The notes beneath the pieces were generated by a model that was given only the letters and a program-made list of their open reading frames with translations, did not search any database and had not been told where the DNA came from. A program made the translations under genes and the position numbers. A stretch of DNA of 25,631 nucleotides from Flavobacterium psychrophilum (GTDB lineage Bacteria > Bacteroidota > Bacteroidia > Flavobacteriales > Flavobacteriaceae), in the NCBI GenBank assembly GCA_020720185.1, contig DYPB01000020.1, forward strand, positions 1-25,631. Direction: 5' to 3'. How positions within the stretch are numbered: the stretch's first letter is position 1; each line of letters starts with the position of its first letter. Shown here in pieces: positions 16,022 through 24,683 of the stretch.

Positions 16022-17191
16022 ATGAGTAGTTTTTTGGTAATTATAGTTTTAGTTATATTGGCAGTTGCAATTTGGCAACTGACTAAAATATTCGATTTAA
16101 CTCAAATCGGGAAAAACAAGGATAACAGCGGTATTGCAAATGATAGAGACAATAATACTCAAGGATATATTGCATTCGCATTTTTAGGGTTTATCTATAT
16201 ATTCACAATTTACAATCTTTATGCTTGGGGAGGTCTTGTTTTGCACACTCCAGCATCTGCACATGGCAAAGTAATTGATGATTTGATGAATTTTTCATTC
16301 GCCTTAATTTTCTTTGTACAAATAATAACACAATCACTGTTGCATTATTTTGCATTTAAATATAGGGGCAAAAAAGAAAACAAGGCATTATACTATGCAG
16401 ACAACAATAAGTTAGAAATGTTTTGGAGCGTTATTCCTGCAGTAGTTTTGGCGATATTAATCATTTATGGATTATTTGCATGGAGCGATATTATGTTTGT
16501 AGATGAAAAAACTGAAGATGTAATTGTTGTTGAAATCTATGGTCAGCAATTTAACTGGACTGCAAGATATTCAGGAAAAGATAATGTTTTAGGAAAAGCA
16601 AATGTTAGATATATTGAAGGCGTAAACACTCTTGGTGTTGATATGGCTGACAAATATGCACAAGATGATTTTAATACAAAAGAATTGCATTTGCCAAAAG
16701 GTAAAAAAATATTATTCAAAATCCGTTCGCAAGATGTTTTACATTCCGCATATTTTCCTTATTTTAGAGCACAAATGAATTGTGTTCCAGGTATGGTGAC
16801 TCAGTTTGCCTTTACTCCTATTTATACAACCGATGAGTATAGAAATAAGGATTTTATGGTGAAAAAAGTTGCAAATATTAATAGAATTCGGGAAGAAAAA
16901 AGTAAAGAATTAGAGGCAAAAGGAGAAACAGCATTAGACCCATATGAATTTGATTATTTATTGATTTGTAATAAAATATGTGGAGTTTCTCATTATAATA
17001 TGCAAATGAAAATTGTAGTTGAAACACCCAGAGAATATAAAAAATGGTTAAAAACCCAAACTACAATAGCAAAAGATATTGCTGAAGACAAAGCTTCTAA
17101 AGAACCGAAACCGGTTGAAGTTAATAATACCATTAAAATTGATACAACAAAAGTAATCTCAGTAGAGACGATGCCCGTAGTTAAAAAATAA
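16022..17191 (+). CDS. coxB: Cytochrome c oxidase subunit II
   Basis: The protein is 389 residues from the ATG at 16022; a TTG one codon upstream is ignored. An extra N-terminal membrane helix (about 4-20) precedes the two usual subunit II helices (about 46-72 and 87-160 region, FALIFFVQIITQ and VIPAVVLAILIIYGLFAW). The periplasmic CuA domain follows, with His241 (VLHSAYF) and CNKICGVSHYNM supplying Cys316, Cys320, His324 and Met327. It takes electrons into the oxidase. There is no C-terminal heme domain, so an external cytochrome such as the ActA or ActE heme domain is needed. Its first 36 codons are duplicated in the ORF just upstream. The tail is proline- and lysine-rich. Confidence 0.95.
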   Translation: MSSFLVIIVLVILAVAIWQLTKIFDLTQIGKNKDNSGIANDRDNNTQGYIAFAFLGFIYIFTIYNLYAWGGLVLHTPASAHGKVIDDLMNFSFALIFFVQIITQSLLHYFAFKYRGKKENKALYYADNNKLEMFWSVIPAVVLAILIIYGLFAWSDIMFVDEKTEDVIVVEIYGQQFNWTARYSGKDNVLGKANVRYIEGVNTLGVDMADKYAQDDFNTKELHLPKGKKILFKIRSQDVLHSAYFPYFRAQMNCVPGMVTQFAFTPIYTTDEYRNKDFMVKKVANINRIREEKSKELEAKGETALDPYEFDYLLICNKICGVSHYNMQMKIVVETPREYKKWLKTQTTIAKDIAEDKASKEPKPVEVNNTIKIDTTKVISVETMPVVKK

Positions 17192-17214
17192 TTTTCTTTA
17201 AAAAAATAAAAAAT

Positions 17215-19011
17215 ATGTCAGCAGATACTCACGATCACGGACATGATCAAGAACATGAACACCATCATAAAGATACTTTTATAACAAAATACATTTTTAG
17301 TATCGACCACAAAATGATTGCAAAACAATATCTTTTAACAGGAATTATAATGGGAATCATCGGAGTCGGTATGTCATTGTTATTTCGTATGCAATTAGCA
17401 TGGCCTGAAGAGTCTTTTAAAACCTTTAGCTTCTTTTTAGGAGATAAATTTGCTCCTAATGGTGTAATGTCAAATGACATTTATCTAGCATTAGTTACTA
17501 TTCATGGAACTATAATGATCTTTTTTGTACTAACAGCAGCGCTTTCAGGAACATTTAGTAATTTATTAATTCCATTACAAATTGGAGCCAGAGATATGGC
17601 CTCGGGATTTTTAAATATGCTTTCTTATTGGATATTTTTTGTGTCATGTATAATTATGCTTTCTTCGTTATTTGTAGAAGCTGGACCTGCCTCTTCAGGA
17701 TGGACAATATACCCACCGTTGAGTGCATTACCTCAAGCAATTCCTGGTTCAGGAATGGGAATGACACTATGGTTAGTATCTATGGCACTTTTCATAGCAG
17801 CATCTTTATTAGGGTCGTTAAATTATATTGTAACCGTAATTAATTTGCGTACAAAAGGAATGTCATTTGATAGATTGCCATTAACTATTTGGGCATTTTT
17901 TGTTACTGCAATTATAGGTCTTGTATCATTTCCTGTATTATTTTCAGCAGCATTATTGTTAATCTTTGACAGAAGTTTTGGAACATCATTCTTTTTGTCA
18001 GATATTTATATTGCAGGAGAAGTTTTACATTATCAAGGAGGTTCACCTGTATTATTTGAACATTTATTTTGGTTTTTAGGACATCCCGAAGTATATATTG
18101 TACTGTTGCCTGCCCTTGGAATTACATCAGAAATTATTGCAACAAACTCTAGAAAGCCAATTTTTGGATATAGAGCAATGATTACTTCAATTATTGCTAT
18201 TGGATTTTTATCAACAATCGTTTGGGGTCATCACATGTTCGTTTCTGGTATGAATCCGTTCCTTGGTTCGGTATTTACCTTTACAACTTTGCTAATTGCA
18301 ATTCCATCTGCGGTAAAAGGTTTTAATTATATTACAACTTTATGGAAAGGTAATTTACAAATGAATCCTGCAATGTTGTTTTCAATAGGATTGGTTTCTA
18401 CATTCCTTACCGGTGGATTAACAGGAATTATTCTAGGAGATAGTACACTTGATATCAATGTACACGATACTTATTTTGTAATTGCACACTTCCATTTAGT
18501 AATGGGTATATCAGCACTATACGGAATGTTTGCAGGAATTTATCACTGGTTTCCAAAAATGTTTGGACGAATGCTTAATAAAAATTTAGGATACATTCAC
18601 TTTTGGGTAACTGCTGTTTGTGCCTATGGTGTGTTTTTTCCGATGCACTTTATTGGAATGGCTGGTTTACCACGAAGATATTATACAAATACCGCTTTCC
18701 CATTATTCGACGATTTACAAAATGTAAATGTTGTTATAACTGTTTTTGCATTAGTTGGTGGAGCTTTTCAACTAGTTTTCTTGTATAACTTTTTTAACAG
18801 TATTTTCTATGGAGAGAAATCAGTTCAAAATCCATGGCGTTCAAATACTCTAGAGTGGACTACTGGTGTAAAACACATTCACGGAAACTGGGAAGGTGCC
18901 TTGCCAGAAGTACACCGTTGGTCTTATGATTATAGTAAACCAGGTTATGAAGAAGATTTTGTACCTCAAACTGTCCCTATGAAAGATGGCGAAGAACAAT
19001 TACATCATTAA
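17215..19011 (+). CDS. coxA: Cytochrome c oxidase subunit I (A1-type heme-copper oxidase)
   Basis: This 598-residue protein has about twelve membrane helices. Heme and copper ligands are visible: His97 (TIHGTIM) and His427 for the low-spin heme, His425 for the high-spin heme, and His290, His339 and His340 for CuB. The GHPEVY motif supplies the crosslinked Tyr294 and the D-channel glutamate of A1-type oxidases. It reduces O2 to water while pumping protons. The N-terminus holds seven histidines within residues 6-18, an unusual metal-binding-like tail. Some 70 residues follow the last helix. It is the last gene of the act-cox operon, 23 bp after coxB and just before a strong terminator. Subunit III is not in the window. 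Confidence 0.97.
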   Translation: MSADTHDHGHDQEHEHHHKDTFITKYIFSIDHKMIAKQYLLTGIIMGIIGVGMSLLFRMQLAWPEESFKTFSFFLGDKFAPNGVMSNDIYLALVTIHGTIMIFFVLTAALSGTFSNLLIPLQIGARDMASGFLNMLSYWIFFVSCIIMLSSLFVEAGPASSGWTIYPPLSALPQAIPGSGMGMTLWLVSMALFIAASLLGSLNYIVTVINLRTKGMSFDRLPLTIWAFFVTAIIGLVSFPVLFSAALLLIFDRSFGTSFFLSDIYIAGEVLHYQGGSPVLFEHLFWFLGHPEVYIVLLPALGITSEIIATNSRKPIFGYRAMITSIIAIGFLSTIVWGHHMFVSGMNPFLGSVFTFTTLLIAIPSAVKGFNYITTLWKGNLQMNPAMLFSIGLVSTFLTGGLTGIILGDSTLDINVHDTYFVIAHFHLVMGISALYGMFAGIYHWFPKMFGRMLNKNLGYIHFWVTAVCAYGVFFPMHFIGMAGLPRRYYTNTAFPLFDDLQNVNVVITVFALVGGAFQLVFLYNFFNSIFYGEKSVQNPWRSNTLEWTTGVKHIHGNWEGALPEVHRWSYDYSKPGYEEDFVPQTVPMKDGEEQLHH

Positions 19012-19033
19012 TAGAATTATGTTTTTTAAAAAA

Positions 19034-19071
19034 CAAAAAAAGCTGTCCAAAAATTAAGGACAGCTTTTTTT
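19034..19071 (+). terminator. Intrinsic terminator of the act-cox operon
   Basis: AGCTGTCC (19041-19048) pairs with GGACAGCT (19058-19065) across a 9-nt A-rich loop and is followed by seven Ts. An A-run before the stem could extend pairing with the T-run and allow some function in the other direction. It lies 22 bp after the coxA stop. The same CTGTCC stem core recurs in the terminator at 24630-24661. Confidence 0.9.
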
Positions 19072-19105
19072 GTTATCTTACTCCATAATTTGTGTTTTAG
19101 AGGCA

Positions 19106-19205
19106 TATAAAATAGTCCATAATATCATCACGGTTGTCTGTTTGAGTATTTCGTTAAGCTCTACCTTCGACCACTCAGACGGGCAGATGTTTAGACTATC
19201 TTATA
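19106..19205. repeat. 100-bp nested inverted repeat (two-tier palindromic element)
   Basis: Outer arms 19106-19117 and 19194-19205 match as reverse complements at 11 of 12 positions. Inner arms 19135-19147 and 19173-19185 pair over 13 positions as plus-strand RNA, with three of the pairs G-U, and pairing extends outward to about 19130/19190 with one mismatch. The central 25 nt form a loop. The stretch is less AT-rich than its surroundings. No ORF or transposase is present. It could be a miniature palindromic element or a structured RNA. It lies between the coxA terminator and the 22-bp tandem repeats; the first 30 bp of this gap (19072-19105) hold nothing recognisable. Confidence 0.65.
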
Positions 19206-19279
19206 CACATAAATGGCATAACTTAAAAAAACAATAAATTTTAACCCAAATTTACCTTCATAAAAGGTGTTATGTATAA

Positions 19280-19381
19280 ATAAAATTTATTAACTGATAA
19301 AAATTTATTTCTAACCTGATAAAAATTTATTTCTAACCTGATAAAAATTTATTTGTTATCTGATAAAAATTTATATTATTT
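19280..19381. repeat. 22-bp tandem repeats with internal dyads upstream of pdhB
   Basis: Four units of 22 bp begin at 19294, 19316, 19338 and 19360. The first two are identical, and the third and fourth diverge in their last 5 to 7 bases. Each holds the dyad ATAAA-AA-TTTAT at 19297, 19319, 19341 and 19363. A related dyad with a 1-bp spacer precedes them at 19280. The period is about two helical turns, so the dyads would face the same side of DNA. Unit-to-unit identity and lack of spacers exclude a CRISPR array. A role as a regulator-binding array is inference. Confidence 0.8.
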
Positions 19382-19427
19382 ATTCGTATTAAAAGCACTT
19401 TATAAATAATAATGGTTTTTTAATACA

Positions 19428-19445
19428 ATAAAATTTATACTTTTG
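19428..19445 (+). promoter_or_regulatory. Putative pdhB promoter with overlapping dyad
   Basis: TACTTTTG at 19438-19445 matches TAnnTTTG and ends 27 bp before the pdhB ATG. Immediately upstream and touching it is ATAAA-A-TTTAT (19428-19438), the same dyad as in the tandem array. A protein binding the dyad here would cover the promoter. Confidence 0.5.
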
Positions 19446-19472
19446 TACATCAAAAATTTTAATCAAAAAACT

Positions 19473-20453
19473 ATGAGAACAATACAATTTAGAGAGGCAA
19501 TAGCCGAGGCAATGAGTGAAGAAATGAGAAGAGACGAGTCAGTATATTTAATGGGAGAGGAAGTTGCCGAATATAATGGAGCTTACAAAGCAAGTAAAGG
19601 AATGCTTGACGAATTTGGTCCAAAAAGAGTAATTGACACACCAATTGCAGAGCTTGGTTTTGCAGGAATTGCAGTTGGAAGTGCTATGAATGGCTGCCGT
19701 CCAATTGTAGAATATATGACCTTTAATTTCTCATTAGTAGGGATAGATCAAATCATAAACAATGCAGCCAAAATGCGTCAAATGAGTGCCGGACAGTTTC
19801 CTATGCCAATGGTTTTTAGAGGACCAACAGCATCTGCAGGACAGCTTGGTGCAACACATTCGCAGGCATTTGAAAATTGGTTTGCCAACACACCTGGTTT
19901 GAAAGTAGTTGTGCCAAGCACGGTTTATGACGCTAAAGGATTACTAAAAGCAGCTATTAGAGATAATGATCCTGTTATTTTTATGGAAAGCGAGCAAATG
20001 TATGGAGATAAAGGCGAAGTTCCAGAGGAAGATTATATCATTCCGCTTGGCGTTGCTGATATCAAACGAGAAGGCTCAGATGTTACCATTGTATCTTTCG
20101 GGAAAATTATAAAAGAGACATATATTGCTGCCGACGAATTATCAAAAGAAGGAATTTCGTGCGAGATTATTGATTTAAGAACCGTTCGACCAATGGATTA
20201 TGAATGTATATTGACTTCTGTTAAAAAAACCAATAGATTAGTAGTTTTGGAAGAAGCTTGGCCGTTTGCAAGTGTAGCGTCAGAAATTACTTATATCGTT
20301 CAAGAACGAGCTTTTGATTTCTTAGATGCTCCTATTCAACGAATTACAACTGCTGATACTCCAGCCCCTTACTCCCCAACTTTATTAAAAGAATGGTTGC
20401 CAAATGCTGATGATGTGGTAAAAGCGGTTAAAAAAGTGATGTATAAGAAGTAA
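19473..20453 (+). CDS. pdhB: Pyruvate dehydrogenase E1 component, beta subunit
   Basis: The protein is 326 residues from the ATG at 19473, the usual length for E1-beta. The frame stays open to a TTG at 19443, but that overlaps the promoter element and is rejected. Typical segments are MGEEVAEYNGAYKASKGM (about 27-44), the region around EYMTFNF that carries the glutamate activating thiamine diphosphate, and the C-terminal transketolase domain with SFGKIIKETY, DLRTVRPMD and EEAWPFASVASEI. With E1-alpha it decarboxylates pyruvate and feeds acetyl groups to E2; E1-alpha, E2 and E3 are not in the window. It is followed 37 bp later by the DUF5686 gene, probably in one transcript. The upstream repeat array suggests regulation. 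Confidence 0.95.
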   Translation: MRTIQFREAIAEAMSEEMRRDESVYLMGEEVAEYNGAYKASKGMLDEFGPKRVIDTPIAELGFAGIAVGSAMNGCRPIVEYMTFNFSLVGIDQIINNAAKMRQMSAGQFPMPMVFRGPTASAGQLGATHSQAFENWFANTPGLKVVVPSTVYDAKGLLKAAIRDNDPVIFMESEQMYGDKGEVPEEDYIIPLGVADIKREGSDVTIVSFGKIIKETYIAADELSKEGISCEIIDLRTVRPMDYECILTSVKKTNRLVVLEEAWPFASVASEITYIVQERAFDFLDAPIQRITTADTPAPYSPTLLKEWLPNADDVVKAVKKVMYKK

Positions 20454-20490
20454 TTAATGGGGTAATTGGAGGATTAAAAATCCAACTTAT

Positions 20491-23004
20491 ATGAAAAAAA
20501 TATTAACTATATATTCACTTTTACTCACTACAATTTCATTTGCACAAACCAAAGTAAGCGGTATTGTTGTTGATAAAAAAAACCAACCTATTTCGTATGC
20601 AAGCGTAGCGTTTAAAAACTCAACGGTAGGTATACTTGCTAATGAAGATGGGCATTTTTATCTCGAATCACCAAAGGAATTTAAAACTCTAATGGTCTCT
20701 TTCGATGGCTATTCGGATAGGGAAATATCGCTTACAAAAGCGGTAACTTATGAAATGAAAATTGTTTTGAAAGAAACCGAAAATCTTAAAGAAGTTGTAA
20801 TTTATAAGGGGAAAACTTCTAAAAAAAACAACCCAGCCCTTGATATATTACGCAAAATTTGGGAACGAAGACGCAAAAATGGACTTAATATGTTTAATCA
20901 ATACCAGTATGCAAAATACGAAAAAGTAGAGTTTGATATGAACACCATAGACAGTGCATTTATAAAAAAGAAACTCTTTAAGGGAATGGAATTTATATTT
21001 AAAAGCATTGATACTTCAAAAGTTACAGGAAAAACCTATCTCCCAATTTTTATCAATGAAGCTTTATATGATGTTTATGGAAACAACCAAACCAAAGAAT
21101 ATAAAGAAGAACTAAAGGCTAATAAAAACTCAGGTTTAGACAACAATGACGGGGTAAATACCTTTATAAAAGATTTATACACCAATTATGATATTTATAA
21201 TAACTACATCACTTTTTTCGACAAAAGTTTTACTAGTCCGCTCTCTCGAACTGGTATAGATGTTTATAATTATGTATTGACCGATACTGCAATGATTGAC
21301 AATAAACGATGTTTTAATATCAATTTTTATCCAAGACGAAAATCAGAATTAACTTTTAAAGGTGATTTTTGGGTGAATGATAGCACTTGGGCCATCAAAA
21401 AAATTAATATGGCAGCCACAAAAAGTGCCAATATTAACTGGGTAAAAGATATTTATATTGAACAAGAATTTGAGGTAATGAATGATTCAGTTTTTCTTTT
21501 AACCCGAGATTATTTAATGACTGATTTTGCCTTAAATAAGAAAGAAGATTCAAAAGGTATTTATGGAAAACGAACAACGCTATCAAAAAATCATACTTTT
21601 AACCAGCCTATTCCAGAAGAAATTCTTGAAAAAAAAGTAAACTACTTTGATGAAGATGCTTATAAAAAGGATGAAGATTATTGGCAAAACAATCGCTTCG
21701 AGAAACTAAACAAAGACGAATTAGGAGTTTATAAAATGCTTGACACCCTAAAAACGGTTAAGAAATTTAGAGATATGTATAATTTAGTAACCATATTAAC
21801 AACTGGTTACATCAAAAAACATAATATCGACTATGGACCAATTTTATCAACCATAGGATACAATGAGGTGGAAGGTTTGAGAATAAGGGCTGGCGTTAGA
21901 ACTTATTTTGGTAAACACGATTTATGGCGACTTCAAGGTTATGGAGCGTATGGTTTTAAAGACCAAAAATTCAAATATGGTTTTTCAGGAAAATGGATGA
22001 TTGGCAAACAAAACCGTTGGATATTATCAGGCGGAAATAGAAGTGATGTCGAACAAATAGGAGCTTCATTAACCACAACAAACGATGTTTTGGGGCGTAG
22101 TTTTGCGTCTTCAGGATTATTAACAACAGGCAGTAATGGAAAATTAACCAAGATCAATTTGACTAATATCGCTTTAGAAGTTGAACCTATAAAACATTTA
22201 ATTTTTAGCACTGGTTTTTCATTCCGAACGCTTCAATCGGCATCAAAATCGTTTAGTTTAGACTTTTATCCAGATGAAAATTATTTGACCACAAATGATA
22301 TTAAAAGCCAAATAAAACAAGCTGAAAATTATTTGCAAATAGAATGGACACCAAACCGAGTAACCACAGGATATGGTGTTGAAAGACAAGAAACTACAAA
22401 TCCATATAGCCGAATATTTATAAACTATTCGCAAGGGTTGAAAGGGGTTTTGAATAGTGATTTTAATTATCAAAAAATACAACTGTATTACAAACAACCT
22501 ATCAGAATAGGACCATTAGGTAATACAACTCTTACAATGGAAGTAGGCAAAACTTTTGGTAATGTACCGTTAGGATTGATGAGTGTAGTGCCTGGAAATC
22601 AGTCGGTTTTAACGATACGAAACACTTTTAGTAACCTTAATTTTTACGAATTTATAACCGATCAGTATGCAACAATGCAATGGGAACACAATTTTGGTGG
22701 TCGTATTTTTGCAAGAGTTCCTTATTTTAGAAAATTAAATTTTAGAGAAATTATAGGAATTAAAGGTGTAATAGGTTCAATATCAGACGGAAATAGAATA
22801 ATAAATGCAGCAACCACACAGATAAACGGTGTTACACAACCGTATATTTATAATGCACCAACAAAACCTTACTGGGAATATAGTGCAGGGGTTGGAAATA
22901 TTTTTAAAGTTGTTCGATTAGATTTTGCTTGGCGGGCTAACTATAAAAACCTCCCCGACGCTAATAATTTTACTATAAAAGTTGCTTTCGGAATTAGTTT
23001 TTAA
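20491..23004 (+). CDS. Outer-membrane protein with CarboxypepD-like N-terminal domain and DUF5686
   Basis: This 837-residue protein has a signal peptide (about 1-18, ending FAQ) and a carboxypeptidase-regulatory-like beta-sandwich (about 20-95, VSGIVVDKKNQPISYASV onward). A long DUF5686 region follows, with the characteristic RKIWERRRKNG segment near residue 128. The C-terminal half has alternating strands typical of an outer-membrane barrel and ends in an aromatic residue (AFGISF). The family is common in Bacteroidota, but its function is unestablished. The N-terminal domain resembles that of SusC-like proteins, but no TonB-plug features were seen. It closes the pdhB transcript; the terminator lies 19 bp after the stop. 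Confidence 0.85.
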   Translation: MKKILTIYSLLLTTISFAQTKVSGIVVDKKNQPISYASVAFKNSTVGILANEDGHFYLESPKEFKTLMVSFDGYSDREISLTKAVTYEMKIVLKETENLKEVVIYKGKTSKKNNPALDILRKIWERRRKNGLNMFNQYQYAKYEKVEFDMNTIDSAFIKKKLFKGMEFIFKSIDTSKVTGKTYLPIFINEALYDVYGNNQTKEYKEELKANKNSGLDNNDGVNTFIKDLYTNYDIYNNYITFFDKSFTSPLSRTGIDVYNYVLTDTAMIDNKRCFNINFYPRRKSELTFKGDFWVNDSTWAIKKINMAATKSANINWVKDIYIEQEFEVMNDSVFLLTRDYLMTDFALNKKEDSKGIYGKRTTLSKNHTFNQPIPEEILEKKVNYFDEDAYKKDEDYWQNNRFEKLNKDELGVYKMLDTLKTVKKFRDMYNLVTILTTGYIKKHNIDYGPILSTIGYNEVEGLRIRAGVRTYFGKHDLWRLQGYGAYGFKDQKFKYGFSGKWMIGKQNRWILSGGNRSDVEQIGASLTTTNDVLGRSFASSGLLTTGSNGKLTKINLTNIALEVEPIKHLIFSTGFSFRTLQSASKSFSLDFYPDENYLTTNDIKSQIKQAENYLQIEWTPNRVTTGYGVERQETTNPYSRIFINYSQGLKGVLNSDFNYQKIQLYYKQPIRIGPLGNTTLTMEVGKTFGNVPLGLMSVVPGNQSVLTIRNTFSNLNFYEFITDQYATMQWEHNFGGRIFARVPYFRKLNFREIIGIKGVIGSISDGNRIINAATTQINGVTQPYIYNAPTKPYWEYSAGVGNIFKVVRLDFAWRANYKNLPDANNFTIKVAFGISF

Positions 23005-23022
23005 CTATTTGGTATTAAATAC

Positions 23023-23053
23023 AAAAAACGGCTTGATATCTCAGCCGTTTTTT
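23023..23053. terminator. Bidirectional terminator between convergent genes
   Basis: AAAAAACGGCT (23023-23033) is the exact reverse complement of AGCCGTTTTTT (23043-23053), with a 9-nt loop. A T-run follows the stem on both strands. It can end the pdhB transcript (plus) and the porin transcript (minus, stop at 23149). The 95 bp between it and the porin stop hold nothing recognisable. Confidence 0.9.
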
Positions 23054-23148
23054 AATTTGGGATCTATAAATGCTTCTAAAATTACTCTATGGCTTTCTGA
23101 AAAAACTGGTAGTGTATTAATAGAAGAAGACAAAATACTTTCAAATTA

Positions 23149-24570
23149 TTAGAAATTGAAATTTATTATAAAGTTAATGTTATTCATATCCACCTTGTTA
23201 AAAATATAATTTTTATTATTATAGTCTTCGCCATCAAGAAATTTATGAACATACAAGAAATGTGCATCAAATCCTTTTAGAAAGCCTGAAAAGTTATAAC
23301 TTACATCAAAATTTGTTTGATAGTACGAAGGCATTCCATATTTATTTAATCTAAAATTTTTAACATCGGGCATCTCGTAATGACCAATACCAATATAAGA
23401 TTTAAAAGTGTTTTTTGGGTTAGTATAGCTAAACTTTGTCATAAAAGCTGTAACATCGCCATAACCTTCATTTCTTTCTCTTGGTAAAAAGGTATAAAAT
23501 GGATCACGACCCCATTCTCGAGGCATTAAGTAACGCCCTTTATCTGTAATTCTATTAAAATTTGCACTTATTTCAAGTTGTTTATTTTTCCAAGCTATTT
23601 TTGCACCATAAGTTTGAGATTGTGCATTTTTGGTAAAATAGGTTTTACTTTGGTCGGTATTTCCGCCATCATTTACTGCGGTTTGAAAAATGGTCTGAAA
23701 CCCGAAAAGCAATTTTGAATTCGCATTCCAATCATATTTATAATCTAATTGAAGTAATAAAGTGTTGAAAACATTTTCAATATATTGATTCCAAAAAACT
23801 GATTTTAAGTTTTTTATAGACTCGTTTTGAACACCAATTATATAAATTCCGTCGCTTTCAATATTGTTGGAATAATTTGATTTTGTTCCATTTTCATTAA
23901 TTCCTGTTGGATTTATACCAATTGATTCGCCAATATTATAAAACTTCATTGTACTTCTGGGCGAAATAGCATACAAATATCCAACATTTATTTTTGTTTT
24001 TTTTAAATCATTTATATCCGCCCAAAGTCCAGCTACTTCGCTTGGTCGCATTCTGCCATCTTGAAGGTTGATAAATGATGTGTTGAGTAATTGTTTACCT
24101 AAAGTGAAGGTTGATTTTTTGATATTGTATTTCAAATATAATTCTTCTAATCGACTGAGATTTGATTTCTCGGCTGGATTTTGAATATCAAAAAGAGCAA
24201 CTTCATAACGATTGGTTTGGTTGGTTGTGGCATCTTTTTTAAGAAAATCTGACGAACCAATGTTATATATATAATAACCTGAAACACCAAACTGAAAGTT
24301 ATGATACTCTGCGGTTTCAAATTTTACTCCACCACCAATAGCATTAGCATGATAGTCTGTAAGAGAACCTTGATTGTTTGTGTACATAGAAAAATATCGG
24401 TAATGTCCGTGGAAATTTCCTTTTTTGAAAGCACTTAAGATTGATGTAGAATCAATTTTTTCGTTGTTTTTTTCTTTCCAGATTGATGGCTTTTCAGATA
24501 TTTCTTGATGTTGGCTATAAACTTTTGATACTATTAAAAAGATATAAAAGATATTTAAAAAATTTTTCAT
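23149..24570 (-). CDS. Outer-membrane porin, OprD-like
   Basis: This 473-residue protein has a signal peptide (about 1-19, cut near VYSQ), a short N-terminal linker, and a beta-barrel rich in alternating hydrophobic strands. It ends in FIINFNF with a terminal phenylalanine, the usual outer-membrane insertion signal. Segments such as GNFHGHYRYFSMYT, GGGVKFETAEYHNFQFGVSGYY (shared over about 75-100) and FTLGKQLLNT followed by DGRMRPSEVAG resemble the OprD porin family, which lets small solutes through. The substrate cannot be told. It is convergent with the DUF5686 gene. A TACCTTTG promoter element ends only 8 bp before the ATG, hinting at a very short leader. Confidence 0.72.
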   Translation of the reverse strand: MKNFLNIFYIFLIVSKVYSQHQEISEKPSIWKEKNNEKIDSTSILSAFKKGNFHGHYRYFSMYTNNQGSLTDYHANAIGGGVKFETAEYHNFQFGVSGYYIYNIGSSDFLKKDATTNQTNRYEVALFDIQNPAEKSNLSRLEELYLKYNIKKSTFTLGKQLLNTSFINLQDGRMRPSEVAGLWADINDLKKTKINVGYLYAISPRSTMKFYNIGESIGINPTGINENGTKSNYSNNIESDGIYIIGVQNESIKNLKSVFWNQYIENVFNTLLLQLDYKYDWNANSKLLFGFQTIFQTAVNDGGNTDQSKTYFTKNAQSQTYGAKIAWKNKQLEISANFNRITDKGRYLMPREWGRDPFYTFLPRERNEGYGDVTAFMTKFSYTNPKNTFKSYIGIGHYEMPDVKNFRLNKYGMPSYYQTNFDVSYNFSGFLKGFDAHFLYVHKFLDGEDYNNKNYIFNKVDMNNINFIINFNF

Positions 24571-24578
24571 TTTTTTTA

Positions 24579-24586
24579 CAAAGGTA
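24579..24586 (-). promoter_or_regulatory. Putative -7 element for the porin gene
   Basis: The minus strand reads TACCTTTG, matching TAnnTTTG, and ends 8 bp before the porin ATG at 24570. The other elements in the window sit 19-34 bp from their starts (77 bp for actA), so this one would give an almost leaderless mRNA if used. Confidence 0.4.
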
Positions 24587-24629
24587 ATATTATAATCTGT
24601 AATAAACAGTAATAAAAGTTACAATGTGT

Positions 24630-24661
24630 AAAAAAAAACTGCCCAAAAATTTGGACAGTTT
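24630..24661 (-). terminator. Intrinsic terminator of the 5'-nucleotidase-like gene
   Basis: On the minus strand AAACTGTCC (24661 to 24653) pairs with GGGCAGTTT (24644 to 24636), with one G-U pair, and is followed by a run of about nine Ts. On the plus strand the same position is an A-C mismatch, which supports minus orientation. It starts 23 bp after the stop of the upstream gene. Confidence 0.85.
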
Positions 24662-24683
24662 AAAAAAAATATGTTTTAGTTTT

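Noticed and set aside
19294..19381. Tandem repeats as a CRISPR array
   Set aside because: Units are directly adjacent with no unique spacers and there are no cas genes.
19280..19381. 22-bp iterons as a plasmid-type replication origin
   Set aside because: No replication initiator gene is near, and the flanking genes are chromosomal housekeeping genes.
19443..19472. TTG start extending PdhB by ten residues
   Set aside because: It overlaps the putative -7 element, and the ATG at 19473 gives the usual E1-beta length and N-terminus.
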